NCBI GenBank assembly: GCA_002385545.1
Contig: DGDR01000183.1
Location: forward strand, 1-17,202
DNA from: Clostridium sp. UBA3947
GTDB lineage: Bacteria; Bacillota; Clostridia; Clostridiales; Clostridiaceae
DNA length: 17,202 bases
Reading direction: 5' to 3'
Under the pieces are notes generated by a model that was not told the origin of the DNA, did not search any database, and saw only the letters and a list, made by a program, of their open reading frames with translations. The position numbers and the translations under genes were made by a program. The first letter of the stretch is position 1. The number at the start of each line of letters is the position of its first letter. Of this stretch, positions 1-6,795 are shown piece by piece.

Positions 1-1064
1 ACTACCTCTGCACCTTTTTTGAAAAGCTCGTTTATAACGTGTCCTACAAATTTTTCATTGCCTGGAATAGGCGATGCAGATATAATAACTAAATCCCCTT
101 TTTCTATACTTATCTTTCTATGGGTTCCAGAAGCTATTCTAGCTAAGGCTGACATAGGCTCCCCTTGGCTACCAGTTGTTAATATTGTTACTTTATCTGG
201 AGGATATTTGTTAACATCATCTACACTAATAATCATATCCTTTGGTATACTTAAGTAGCCCAAATCTACTGCAACCTTAGAAATATTCTCCATACTTCTT
301 CCACTAAAGGCTATTTTCCTTCCATAAATCATAGAAGAATTAATAACCTGTTGCATTCTGTGAATATTTGATGCAAAGGAAGCAACAACAATTCTACCCT
401 TTCCTCTAGCAAAAATTCTAGTTAGATTTTCACCAATTATACTTTCGGAAATAGTATAGCCCTTACGTTCAGCATTGGTACTATCAGCCATAAGAAGCAG
501 GACTTTTTGCTTACCAAGCTTTGAAAACCTTGCTAAATCCATAACCTTTCCATCAATTGGAGTATAATCTATCTTGAAATCCCCAGTGTGTACAATATAT
601 CCGTGGGGCGTATGTATGGCTAAAGCACAGGCATCTGCAATGCTATGACTTACCCTTATAAACTCAACGGACAGCTTATCAAATTTTAATATATCCCCTA
701 CCTCAACAACATTCAATTGACAGTCAGAAAGAATATTATGCTCTATAAGCTTATTCTCTACCAATCCTATAGTTAATTTAGTTCCATATACTGGTACATT
801 AATCTGCTTTAACACATAGGGCAAGGCTCCAATATGATCTTCATGCCCATGAGTTAACACAATAGCTTTAACCTTCTCCTTATTTTCTAACAAATATGAA
901 ACATTAGGTATTACTAAGTCTACCCCGTACATATCCATATCTGGGAAGGTCATTCCACAATCAATTACAATAATCTCGTCCTTATATTCAATAACCGTAA
1001 TATTTTTTCCCACTTCTCCTAATCCCCCTAAAGGGATTACTTTAACTGTATTATTTCTTTTCAT
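1..1064 (-). CDS. rnj: Ribonuclease J, 3' end missing (runs off the window)
   Basis: Metallo-beta-lactamase/beta-CASP ribonuclease, the main 5'-to-3' exonuclease and endonuclease of mRNA decay and rRNA maturation in low-GC Gram-positives; it is cytoplasmic. The reading frame starts at 1064 (MKRNNTVKVIPLGGLGEVGKN) and stays open to the window edge, giving about 354 of the usual roughly 555 residues. The zinc-binding signature HGHEDHIG lies at residues 72-79 (H72, H74, D76, H77), preceded by the typical IDCGMTFPD segment. The beta-CASP region (MADSTNAE, then SFASNIHR and SGRSM) is also readable; the C-terminal oligomerisation domain is missing because of the window boundary. AAAGGGG lies five bases upstream of the ATG. 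The gene follows ridA after a 73-base gap with no visible terminator, so the two may be cotranscribed. Whether it is RNase J1 or J2 type cannot be told from this fragment. Confidence 0.92.
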   Translation of the reverse strand, partial: MKRNNTVKVIPLGGLGEVGKNITVIEYKDEIIVIDCGMTFPDMDMYGVDLVIPNVSYLLENKEKVKAIVLTHGHEDHIGALPYVLKQINVPVYGTKLTIGLVENKLIEHNILSDCQLNVVEVGDILKFDKLSVEFIRVSHSIADACALAIHTPHGYIVHTGDFKIDYTPIDGKVMDLARFSKLGKQKVLLLMADSTNAERKGYTISESIIGENLTRIFARGKGRIVVASFASNIHRMQQVINSSMIYGRKIAFSGRSMENISKVAVDLGYLSIPKDMIISVDDVNKYPPDKVTILTTGSQGEPMSALARIASGTHRKISIEKGDLVIISASPIPGNEKFVGHVINELFKKGAEV

Positions 1065-1137
1065 AATTCCCCTTTCTTATCACTTCAGCCTTTTATTTTT
1101 AGTCTTTTCTTAATTATTCATCAGTGCTTATAGCTTC

Positions 1138-1512
1138 CTATAGTAAAGCAACTGCTTCTATTTCTACTACAGAATCCTTAGGAAGCCTTGCTACTTCAAC
1201 ACAGCTTCTTGCTGGCGGATTTTCTGTAAAATATTTAGCATACACTTCATTCATTTCAGCAAAATCCTTCATATCCTTTAAGAATACTACAGTCTTCACT
1301 ACCTTATCCATACTTGAGCCTGCTTCTTCTAGTATAGCCTTTACATTTTCCAAGGCTCTTTCTGTAGCCTTTTCTATATCGTTAATTAGCTCCCCAGTAG
1401 CAGGATCTAGCGGAATTTGACCTGAAGTATATACAAAGTTTCCAGCTTTAATAGCTTGTGAATATGGTCCTATTGCTCCTGGTGCTCCCTTAGTACTAAT
1501 TACTTGTTTCAT
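1138..1512 (-). CDS. ridA: RidA family reactive intermediate deaminase
   Basis: A 124-residue protein of the RidA/YjgF/UK114 family. Family members hydrolyse reactive enamine/imine intermediates released by PLP enzymes (2-aminoacrylate in the best known case) to 2-oxo acids and ammonia; they act as cytoplasmic trimers. Visible signatures are GPYSQAI near residue 16, YTSGQIPLDP near 28-37, and the family block PARSCVEVARLP near residues 99-110, which contains the arginine that binds the substrate carboxylate, followed by VEIEAVA. Length is typical. The start has a strong AGGAGGGAT site. It has its own promoter and lies upstream of rnj. An aminotransferase operon ends just upstream, which may be a functional association because RidA protects PLP enzymes, but that link is inference. 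Confidence 0.95.
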   Translation of the reverse strand: MKQVISTKGAPGAIGPYSQAIKAGNFVYTSGQIPLDPATGELINDIEKATERALENVKAILEEAGSSMDKVVKTVVFLKDMKDFAEMNEVYAKYFTENPPARSCVEVARLPKDSVVEIEAVALL

Positions 1513-1571
1513 ATAATCCCTCCTACCTTTATATTAACTTTTTGATTATCTTCTATAACGGTTTTTACTTA

Positions 1572-1600
1572 ATATTATATTTTTATACTGGTGTTGTCAA
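1572..1600 (-). promoter_or_regulatory. Likely sigma-A promoter of ridA (and rnj)
   Basis: A perfect TTGACA (complement of 1595-1600) is followed after 15 bases by TATAAT (1574-1579), or after 17 bases by TAATAT (1572-1577). It lies about 60 bases before the ridA start codon and after the terminator of the preceding operon. The spacing is short for the better -10, so the exact -10 is uncertain. Confidence 0.6.
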
Positions 1601-1663
1601 ATTATTATGTACTTATACTATTTTATACTAAATAACAAGTATTGGAAAGTAGTATACCAATTT

Positions 1664-1716
1664 AGTAGTAAAAGGCTGTTGTACAACTTAAAGCTTTCAC
1701 TAGTTGTGCAACAGCC
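1664..1716 (-). terminator. Rho-independent terminator of the metN-aminotransferase operon
   Basis: An inverted repeat with arms at 1674-1688 and 1702-1716 (GGCTGTTG and CAACAGCC outer parts, 15 pairs with one mismatch on the transcribed strand) begins ten bases after the aminotransferase stop codon. In the minus direction it is followed by TTTTACTACT. The U-tract is short but the stem is long and GC-rich for this genome. Confidence 0.75.
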
Positions 1717-1725
1717 CCATTAAAC

Positions 1726-2889
1726 TTATTTCTTCATCTTTTTGTAAATATCCGACAACCTATCCAAAGCACTAAATAAGGTCTCATCCTTTTTTGCAAA
1801 ATGGAAGCGTATAAAATTTTTGATATTCTCTTTGAAAAAACTAGATCCTGGTACTGCTGCCACTCCAACCTCCTTGGCCATCCTTTCACAAAATTCTAAA
1901 TCATTGCTATACCCAAATTCACTTATATCTACTAAGACATAATAGGCTCCCTGAGGCTCTGTGAAGGGAAGTCCTATATTTTTAAGACCATTTAAAAATA
2001 GGTCCCTTTTGTGGGTATAATGTTTTTTTAAGTCTTGGTAGTATTCATTTCCAAAATTAAGACCCACGGTGGCAGCCTCCATTAATGGTGCCGCTGCACC
2101 AACAGTTAAAAAATCATGGACCTTTTTCACTCTATCAATGACATTCTCATTGGCAATTACATATCCAAGTCTCCAGCCAGTTATTGAATAGGTTTTTGAT
2201 AAGGAGCTACAGATAATAGTTCTTTCCTTCATACCTGGCAGAGAAGCTATATAAATATGCTTATGGTTATCATAAACTATATGCTCATAGACTTCATCGG
2301 TTATTACATAGATATCATATTTAATTGCAAGATCTGTAATTATTTTTAACTCCTCTTCTGTAAAAACCTTGCCACTAGGATTAGATGGATTGCATAATAT
2401 TAGTGCTTTCACGCCTCCCTTAAAGGCAGCTTCAAGCTCATCGGCATCGAATTCAAAGCTAGGTGGCTTAAGTGGTATGTATATAGGCTGAGCTCCTGAT
2501 AGGATGGCATCGGCACCATAATTTTCGTAAAAGGGAGAAAAGATAACAACCTTTTCTCCCGGGTTTGTTACAGCCATCATAGCTGCCATCATTGCTTCAG
2601 TGCTACCGCAGGTTACTACAATTTCTTTATCCGGATCTACTTTTATTCCAGAAAATCGTTCCTGCTTTCTAGCCAGTGCCTCTCTGAAATTTTGTGCTCC
2701 CCAGGTCAAAGCATACTGATGGGGACCTTCCTTTGCTACTTCAGCTAAACGTTCTGTTAGAGGGGCTGGTGGTTCAAAATCAGGAAAGCCTTGTGATAAA
2801 TTAATAGCCTTGTACAGATTTGAAATTCTTGTCATTCTTCGTATAACAGAATCGGTAAAAGTCGCTGTTCGTTTGCTTAGCTCCTGCAT
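1726..2889 (-). CDS. PLP-dependent class I/II aminotransferase, possibly methionine-specific
   Basis: A 387-residue fold-type I aminotransferase. The PLP-binding lysine is K232 in SSLSKTYSITGWRLGY, with the NPSNPSG block at 167-173, ITDEVYEH around D198, and a carboxylate-binding arginine in NFIRFHF near the C-terminus. The N-terminal INLSQGFPDFEPP segment is the hallmark of the YbdL/kynurenine aminotransferase-like branch, whose members prefer methionine, glutamine or aromatic amino acids; aspartate is a poor substrate for that branch. It is the last gene of an operon with metN, metI and metQ, 37 bases after metQ, with AAGGAGGGG before its ATG, and is followed directly by a terminator. I infer that it transaminates an amino acid imported by the MetNIQ system, most simply methionine to 4-methylthio-2-oxobutyrate. 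The substrate is not proven by sequence; an automated label of aspartate aminotransferase would be less specific. Confidence 0.92.
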   Translation of the reverse strand: MQELSKRTATFTDSVIRRMTRISNLYKAINLSQGFPDFEPPAPLTERLAEVAKEGPHQYALTWGAQNFREALARKQERFSGIKVDPDKEIVVTCGSTEAMMAAMMAVTNPGEKVVIFSPFYENYGADAILSGAQPIYIPLKPPSFEFDADELEAAFKGGVKALILCNPSNPSGKVFTEEELKIITDLAIKYDIYVITDEVYEHIVYDNHKHIYIASLPGMKERTIICSSLSKTYSITGWRLGYVIANENVIDRVKKVHDFLTVGAAAPLMEAATVGLNFGNEYYQDLKKHYTHKRDLFLNGLKNIGLPFTEPQGAYYVLVDISEFGYSNDLEFCERMAKEVGVAAVPGSSFFKENIKNFIRFHFAKKDETLFSALDRLSDIYKKMKK

Positions 2890-2926
2890 CAGCTACCCCT
2901 CCTTCTAGCTTTAGCCATGGCCAATA

Positions 2927-3754
2927 CTAATCCCAAGCTGGTATATAAGCACCTTTAAAGGTATCAGCAAAAACTTCTTTTACTGCTTCTGATTGATATG
3001 CCTTCACAATTTTCTTATAAATTTCATTATCTGCATCCTCTGTTCTAGCTGCAATTAAATTTACATAATTTTTTCCTGAATAAATCTTTACATCATCTTG
3101 GAAAATTGCATCTTTACCTGGATTTAATCCATTATCTAAAGCGTAATTGCAGTTGATTACTGCTGCAGTAACATCAGGTAGTAAGGAATATACATTAGCT
3201 GCATCTACTTCCACTAACTCTATGTTTAACTTATTCTCAACTATAGCAGTTTTGTCAGGACTATCTCCTGCATCTTCCTTCAGCTTAATTAAGCCCGCTG
3301 CTTCTAGCACCTTCAGAGCACGTCCCTCATTAGTTGCATCGTTTGGAACAGCAATCTTTGCACCTTCTCCTATTTCATCTACACTGGAAACCTTGTTAGA
3401 ATAAATATTCATTGCAGAAATAAACGTGTCCCCAATAGCTTGAATTTTATAGCCATTATTTTTAATTTCCTCATTTAAATATGCATGATGCTGAAAGGCA
3501 TTTAAATCAGTTTCGCCATCATTTAAAGCCCTATTTGGTGTACTATAATCTGTAAAAGATATTAACTTTATTTCTATGCCTTCCTTTGCTAATTCTTCAA
3601 TTACAGGATCCCACATTTCGTTGGACTCTCCTACAACTCCTACCTTTACTACTTTTTTGTCCTTATCTCCTTCCTTATCTGCTTTTCCACAAGCTGTGGC
3701 TGTGATTAAAATAAATACTGATAATAAAGCGGCAATAATATTTCTTTTTTTCAT
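2927..3754 (-). CDS. metQ: Methionine ABC transporter substrate-binding lipoprotein (NlpA/MetQ family)
   Basis: A 275-residue lipoprotein of the NlpA family, the extracellular ligand-binding component of the MetNIQ importer for L-methionine, D-methionine and related compounds. Residues 1-21 form a lipoprotein signal (KKR, a hydrophobic stretch, then TATAC) with the lipidated cysteine at C22, followed by a charged linker. The mature part starts VVKVGVVGESNEMWDPV and contains the family block LNDGETDLNAFQHHAYL near residues 75-92. AAGGAGAATG precedes the ATG. It sits 40 bases downstream of the dehydrogenase gene and 37 bases upstream of the aminotransferase, so the binding protein is separated from its own permease by a metabolic enzyme. 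The exact ligand (methionine, cystine or a dipeptide) is not certain; the family also includes cystine and glycyl-methionine binders. Confidence 0.93.
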   Translation of the reverse strand: MKKRNIIAALLSVFILITATACGKADKEGDKDKKVVKVGVVGESNEMWDPVIEELAKEGIEIKLISFTDYSTPNRALNDGETDLNAFQHHAYLNEEIKNNGYKIQAIGDTFISAMNIYSNKVSSVDEIGEGAKIAVPNDATNEGRALKVLEAAGLIKLKEDAGDSPDKTAIVENKLNIELVEVDAANVYSLLPDVTAAVINCNYALDNGLNPGKDAIFQDDVKIYSGKNYVNLIAARTEDADNEIYKKIVKAYQSEAVKEVFADTFKGAYIPAWD

Positions 3755-3794
3755 ATAACATTCTCCTTTTCTATTATATTTTTATATTTAAAAT

Positions 3795-4754
3795 TTATAG
3801 AGTTAAGGCTAATTGATAATTATCCTTCAATGTCTTGCAGGATGCACTAAAGGCAGCCAATTCCTCTTCAGTCATTTTTAATTCTATTATTTCCTCTACT
3901 CCATTAATTCCAAGTACAGCAGGTACTGATGCGTATACATCATGCTGTCCATATTCTCCTTGTAGAAGAACAGATACTGGAAGTACTCGTTTTTCATCAG
4001 CAAAGATAGCTCTAGTTACCTCAGCAACGGAAGCTCCAATACCAAATTCTGTGGAGCCCTTACCACCAAGGATCTTCCAGCCTCCAGCCCTGGCTTCTGT
4101 GGCTATGGCTTTTAAATCTAAATCTCCATACTTATGGGGTTTTTCTTTCATTAGTTCTAAGAGGGGCTTACCTGCTATAGTAACAGTGGACCATGGTACC
4201 ATTTGACTCTCTCCATGTTCTCCAAGGACATAAGCATAAATAGATTTTTGATCAATTCCTATATGTTCTGAAATAGCCCTTCGTAATCTGGCAGAATCTA
4301 AGGTGGTGCTAGTAGAGATTATTTTATTAGGCGGATAATCAAGCTTTTTCTGAATATAGTGCACTACTACGTCTGCTGGATTAGAAATACTTAGTATGAT
4401 TCCAGAAAACCCTGATTCTTTAATTTTAACCACTACATCCTTGATTATCTGAATCGTGTCCCTTAGAGTATCCATTCTAGTTTGTCCTTTACTCATGTCT
4501 GGTAGAGGTCCTGGTGCTATAATCAAAAGGTCTGCATCCTTTGCATCACTGTAATTACCAGCTATTACATCTACATGATGGGGAAGATATACTGTGGCAT
4601 CAAATATATCAAGGGCTTGAGCCTTTGCCTTCTCCACATCTATATCAATATATACTATTTTTTCTACCAGACCCTGTGAAGCTAATGCATATCCAGCATG
4701 GGAACCAACATGTCCTGCTCCAATAATTATTACTTTTCTTGGTGTCAAAGCCAT
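3795..4754 (-). CDS. L-2-hydroxyacid dehydrogenase of the lactate/malate dehydrogenase family
   Basis: A 319-residue NAD-dependent LDH/MDH-fold enzyme that interconverts a 2-oxo acid and an L-2-hydroxy acid in the cytoplasm. GAGHVG (12-17) binds NAD and D37/D39 lie at the end of the second strand. Catalytic residues are readable: R93 (QTR), D153 and R156 (TLDSARL), and H180 (LGEHGES). The substrate-specificity loop (80-93, APGPLPDMSKGQTR) is about three residues longer than the usual LDH AGANQKPGETR and lacks the Gln-Lys pair typical of lactate dehydrogenases. That resembles the altered loop of L-2-hydroxyisocaproate dehydrogenase, so a larger 2-oxo acid is plausible. The start is the ATG at 4754: AAGGAGG lies 8 bases before it. 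An in-frame TTG at 4784 overlapping metI would lie upstream of that site and is rejected. Its place inside metN-metI-metQ-aminotransferase suggests 4-methylthio-2-oxobutyrate as substrate (inference). Confidence 0.85.
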   Translation of the reverse strand: MALTPRKVIIIGAGHVGSHAGYALASQGLVEKIVYIDIDVEKAKAQALDIFDATVYLPHHVDVIAGNYSDAKDADLLIIAPGPLPDMSKGQTRMDTLRDTIQIIKDVVVKIKESGFSGIILSISNPADVVVHYIQKKLDYPPNKIISTSTTLDSARLRRAISEHIGIDQKSIYAYVLGEHGESQMVPWSTVTIAGKPLLELMKEKPHKYGDLDLKAIATEARAGGWKILGGKGSTEFGIGASVAEVTRAIFADEKRVLPVSVLLQGEYGQHDVYASVPAVLGINGVEEIIELKMTEEELAAFSASCKTLKDNYQLALTL

Positions 4755-4762
4755 CTCTTTAG

Positions 4763-4769
4763 CCTCCTT
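4763..4769 (-). promoter_or_regulatory. Ribosome binding site that fixes the dehydrogenase start
   Basis: AAGGAGG on the minus strand, 8 bases before the ATG at 4754. It lies inside the longer open frame that would start with TTG at 4784, which argues that the longer frame is not the translated one. Confidence 0.8.
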
Positions 4770-4780
4770 TTTATCCCCTC

Positions 4781-5461
4781 TCAATGAGTGCTTTTTCTAG
4801 CTATGATGTTACCAATAATCTGAATAATACTTACTAGGATCACTAGCACTAACACAGATACATAAGTAACATCTATCTGATTTCTCTGGTATCCAAATCG
4901 GATTGCAAAATCTCCAAGTCCCCCTGCTCCTACAGCACCAGCCATAGCTGTTAATCCAATGAGGCTTATTGCTGTTATTGTAGTAGCTCTTGCAATACCT
5001 GACACACATTCCTTTAGATATACTCTAAATATTATTTCAATAGGTCCTGATCCCATGGACTGAGCTGCTTCAATTAAGCCAGGATTAATCTCTGACAAGG
5101 CTGCTTCAATCTGTCTTGCGAAAAAGGGTACTGTACCAAATATCAGTGGTACAATTGCTCCCTCTACCCCTATGGCAGTTCCCATTATCTTACGAGTAAC
5201 AGGAATTAAGGCTGCCAATAGAATAATGAATGGTACTGAACGAAAGAAGTTTATAACCTTGTCCAAAACTTGATATATAAAATTATTTTGAAGGATTCCA
5301 CCCTTCTTTGTTACTATTAACACAACTCCTAAAATCAAGCCTAACACAAAGGATATAGAGCCTGACCATCCAACCATTATCAAGGTATCTCTTATACTTT
5401 CATAAAAAATAGGAAGCTTGTTCATTATGTTTGGTATAATTCTATTTAGAAACTCTTCCAT
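4781..5461 (-). CDS. metI: Methionine ABC transporter permease MetI
   Basis: A 226-residue integral membrane permease of the MetNIQ importer. Hydrophobic segments are readable near residues 23-50 (IMVGWSGSISFVLGLILGVV), 73-90, 95-115, 150-180 and 195-218, fitting the five-helix MetI topology. The EAA loop that docks on MetN is visible as EAAQSMGSGPIEIIFRVYLKE around 130-150. The length matches the family. Its start overlaps the end of metN by 20 bases, typical of translational coupling, and a near-perfect GGAGGTGAT site precedes the ATG inside the metN coding end. It is followed by the dehydrogenase gene 26 bases downstream, instead of directly by metQ as in most metNIQ operons. Confidence 0.95.
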   Translation of the reverse strand: MEEFLNRIIPNIMNKLPIFYESIRDTLIMVGWSGSISFVLGLILGVVLIVTKKGGILQNNFIYQVLDKVINFFRSVPFIILLAALIPVTRKIMGTAIGVEGAIVPLIFGTVPFFARQIEAALSEINPGLIEAAQSMGSGPIEIIFRVYLKECVSGIARATTITAISLIGLTAMAGAVGAGGLGDFAIRFGYQRNQIDVTYVSVLVLVILVSIIQIIGNIIARKSTH

Positions 5462-6488
5462 CTAAGATCACCTCCACTCCAACATTCTTATCCTTTAAAT
5501 AAGTAATTGCCTCTTCTATGTTCTTATTTTCACCTTTTATTATTGCAACTAGTCCACCAATTGGATTTTCTCCAATAAGCTCAATATTGCCGAAAATAAT
5601 ATTGATATCTAGATTGTACAGTCTAGAAACCTGAGACACTAAAGCCTCGGATACGCTTCGTTCAAGATATTTAAACTTTACAATGCATTCATCCTGTGAC
5701 AGTTTTGTAATTGATACATTTTCATCTATTAATTCATGTATCTTTGATAGATTTGAGGTACTTTCCACAAAATCTTTTGTAATTTGCTGCTTTGGATTTG
5801 CAAAGACATCAAATACATCTCCCTCTTCTACCACTTCACCCTTTTCCATAACTGCAACCTTGTGACAAATTTCCTTCACTACCTGCATTTCGTGGGTGAT
5901 AACTACTATAGTAATCCCTAGCTTTTCGTTTAACTCCTTTAAAAGCTTTAGTATGGACCTTGTAGTTTGAGGGTCCAAGGCACTAGTAGATTCATCACTA
6001 AGTAGAATCTTAGGATCGTTGGCTAGGGCTCTGGCTATAGCCACTCTTTGCTTCTGACCACCACTTAATTGCGAAGGATAAGCCTTAGCCTTATCTGATA
6101 GTCCTACTAGCTCTAGCAAGGACTCTACTTTCTTTTTAATTTCGCTTTTCTTCATGCCGCTGTACTTTAGTGGATATGCTACATTTTGAAATACATTTCT
6201 AGAGGCAAAGAGATTAAATTGCTGAAATATCATACCTATCTCTTTTCTTTTTTTCCTAAGCTCCTTATTTGATAAGGCTGTCATCTCTGTGTTCTCTACG
6301 AAAACTTTACCACTGGTTGGTCTCTCCAAGAGATTAATACATCTAACCAAGGTTGACTTTCCAGCACCAGAGAAGCCTATAATACCGCATATCTTTCCTT
6401 TTTCTATATGGAGATTTACATTTTTTACGGCTTCAACTACCCGACCTTCCACTTTAAAAGTTTTGCTAACATTTTCGAATCTAATCAT
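5442..6488 (-). CDS. metN: Methionine ABC transporter ATP-binding protein MetN
   Basis: A 348-residue ATPase that powers MetNIQ import at the inner face of the membrane. Walker A is GFSGAGKST (38-46), the ABC signature is LSGGQKQR, Walker B is ILLSDESTSALDP (where many MetN have CDEATSALDP), and the switch histidine is in VITHEM. The C-terminal ~85 residues (from about 265, LSQDECIVKFKYLERS onward) match the NIL domain, which in this family binds methionine and trans-inhibits transport. It is the first structural gene of the operon and starts 41 bases after the U-tract of an upstream terminator, so its transcription should depend on read-through. AAGGAAGTG lies about 10 bases before the ATG. 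Confident assignment; methionine as ligand follows from the NIL domain and partners. Confidence 0.96.
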   Translation of the reverse strand: MIRFENVSKTFKVEGRVVEAVKNVNLHIEKGKICGIIGFSGAGKSTLVRCINLLERPTSGKVFVENTEMTALSNKELRKKRKEIGMIFQQFNLFASRNVFQNVAYPLKYSGMKKSEIKKKVESLLELVGLSDKAKAYPSQLSGGQKQRVAIARALANDPKILLSDESTSALDPQTTRSILKLLKELNEKLGITIVVITHEMQVVKEICHKVAVMEKGEVVEEGDVFDVFANPKQQITKDFVESTSNLSKIHELIDENVSITKLSQDECIVKFKYLERSVSEALVSQVSRLYNLDINIIFGNIELIGENPIGGLVAIIKGENKNIEEAITYLKDKNVGVEVILDGRVSK

Positions 6489-6528
6489 AGTATGAATTCA
6501 CTTCCTTTTCATGCTCAACTTTGGGTCT

Positions 6529-6561
6529 AAAAAAAGCAGGCACATGCACATGTACCTGCTT
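6529..6561 (-). terminator. Attenuator terminator between leader peptide and metN
   Basis: On the minus strand, AAGCAGGTACATG (6561-6549) pairs with CATGTGCCTGCTT (6546-6534): 13 pairs with one G-U, and the innermost pairs probably open to form the loop. It runs straight into seven Ts (6535-6529). It stands in front of metN, not behind a gene, so it is a regulatory terminator. Confidence 0.85.
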
Positions 6562-6699
6562 GATAATCAATAAAAACACAAATCAGGTATCATAATGCGC
6601 ACAACAATTAACCATCATTTCACAGTTACCCATGAAACCACAGCTACACATAGACATAACCTTTATCATTGCATTGTGTATTTTTATTGAACGCATTAT
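6544..6699 (-). promoter_or_regulatory. Predicted ribosome-mediated attenuator (pause and antiterminator arms)
   Basis: Four mutually exclusive RNA arms can be read on the minus strand. Arm 1 AUAAUGCG (6699-6692), covering the leader start codon, pairs perfectly with CGCAUUAU (6599-6592). Arm 2 lies at 6602-6584: GUGCGCAU (6602-6595) pairs with AUGUGCAU (6551-6544) with two G-U, and UACCUG (6589-6584) pairs perfectly with CAGGUA (6558-6553). These arm 2:3 pairs use the 5' arm of the terminator and so form an antiterminator. The overlap of arm 2 with the last leader codons and stop is as expected for translation-controlled attenuation. Pairings were found by eye; energies were not computed. 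Confidence 0.65.
6583..6696 (-). CDS. Met/Cys-rich leader peptide, 37 residues, upstream of metN
   Basis: A short open frame, MRSIKIHNAMIKVMSMCSCG continuing to end CCAHYDT and a UGA stop. Seven of 37 residues are Met (1, 10, 14, 16, 22, 27, 28) and five are Cys (17, 19, 25, 31, 32), far above normal use. A strong AAAGGAG site lies 7 bases before the ATG (6704-6710). The frame lies between a good promoter and an intrinsic terminator in front of the methionine transport operon, and its last codons overlap the antiterminator arm. I read it as a regulatory leader whose translation speed senses charged tRNA-Met, and perhaps tRNA-Cys, with no separate function for the peptide product. The tandem Met27-Met28 codons place a stalled ribosome's leading edge just before arm 2. 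A functional Cys-rich small protein is the alternative. Confidence 0.72.
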   Translation of the reverse strand: MRSIKIHNAMIKVMSMCSCGFMGNCEMMVNCCAHYDT

Positions 6700-6765
6700 A
6701 AAACTCCTTTCTAATAATTCTAATTAATATTTACTAACTTTCCTTACCGGTTAACTTATAATTGA

Positions 6766-6795
6766 ATTATACATGTTTTTTAAAAAAGGTGTTAA
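6766..6795 (-). promoter_or_regulatory. Promoter of the attenuator leader and metN operon
   Basis: TTAACA (complement of 6790-6795), an 18-base spacer, then a perfect TATAAT (6766-6771). Transcription would start near 6759, giving about 60 bases before the leader peptide ATG. The -35 element lies inside the 3' arm of the proposed lysR terminator. Confidence 0.7.

Noticed and set aside
4755..4784. TTG start giving a dehydrogenase ten residues longer and overlapping metI
   Set aside because: The AAGGAGG ribosome site lies inside that extension and is correctly spaced for the ATG at 4754; the family N-terminus also begins just before the GxGxxG motif.
4809..5009. Second minus-strand frame inside metI, and the plus-strand frames of 60-123 codons across the window
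   Set aside because: They lie inside well-supported minus-strand genes in other frames, lack ribosome sites and show no recognisable protein features.
6489..6765. S-box (SAM-I) or T-box leader upstream of metN
   Set aside because: Looked for because these commonly control metNIQ. No SAM-I core (GAGGGA...GCCC...GAUGAAACC-like) and no T-box AGGGUGGNACCGCG motif is present; the space is occupied by the Met/Cys-rich frame and its pairing arms.
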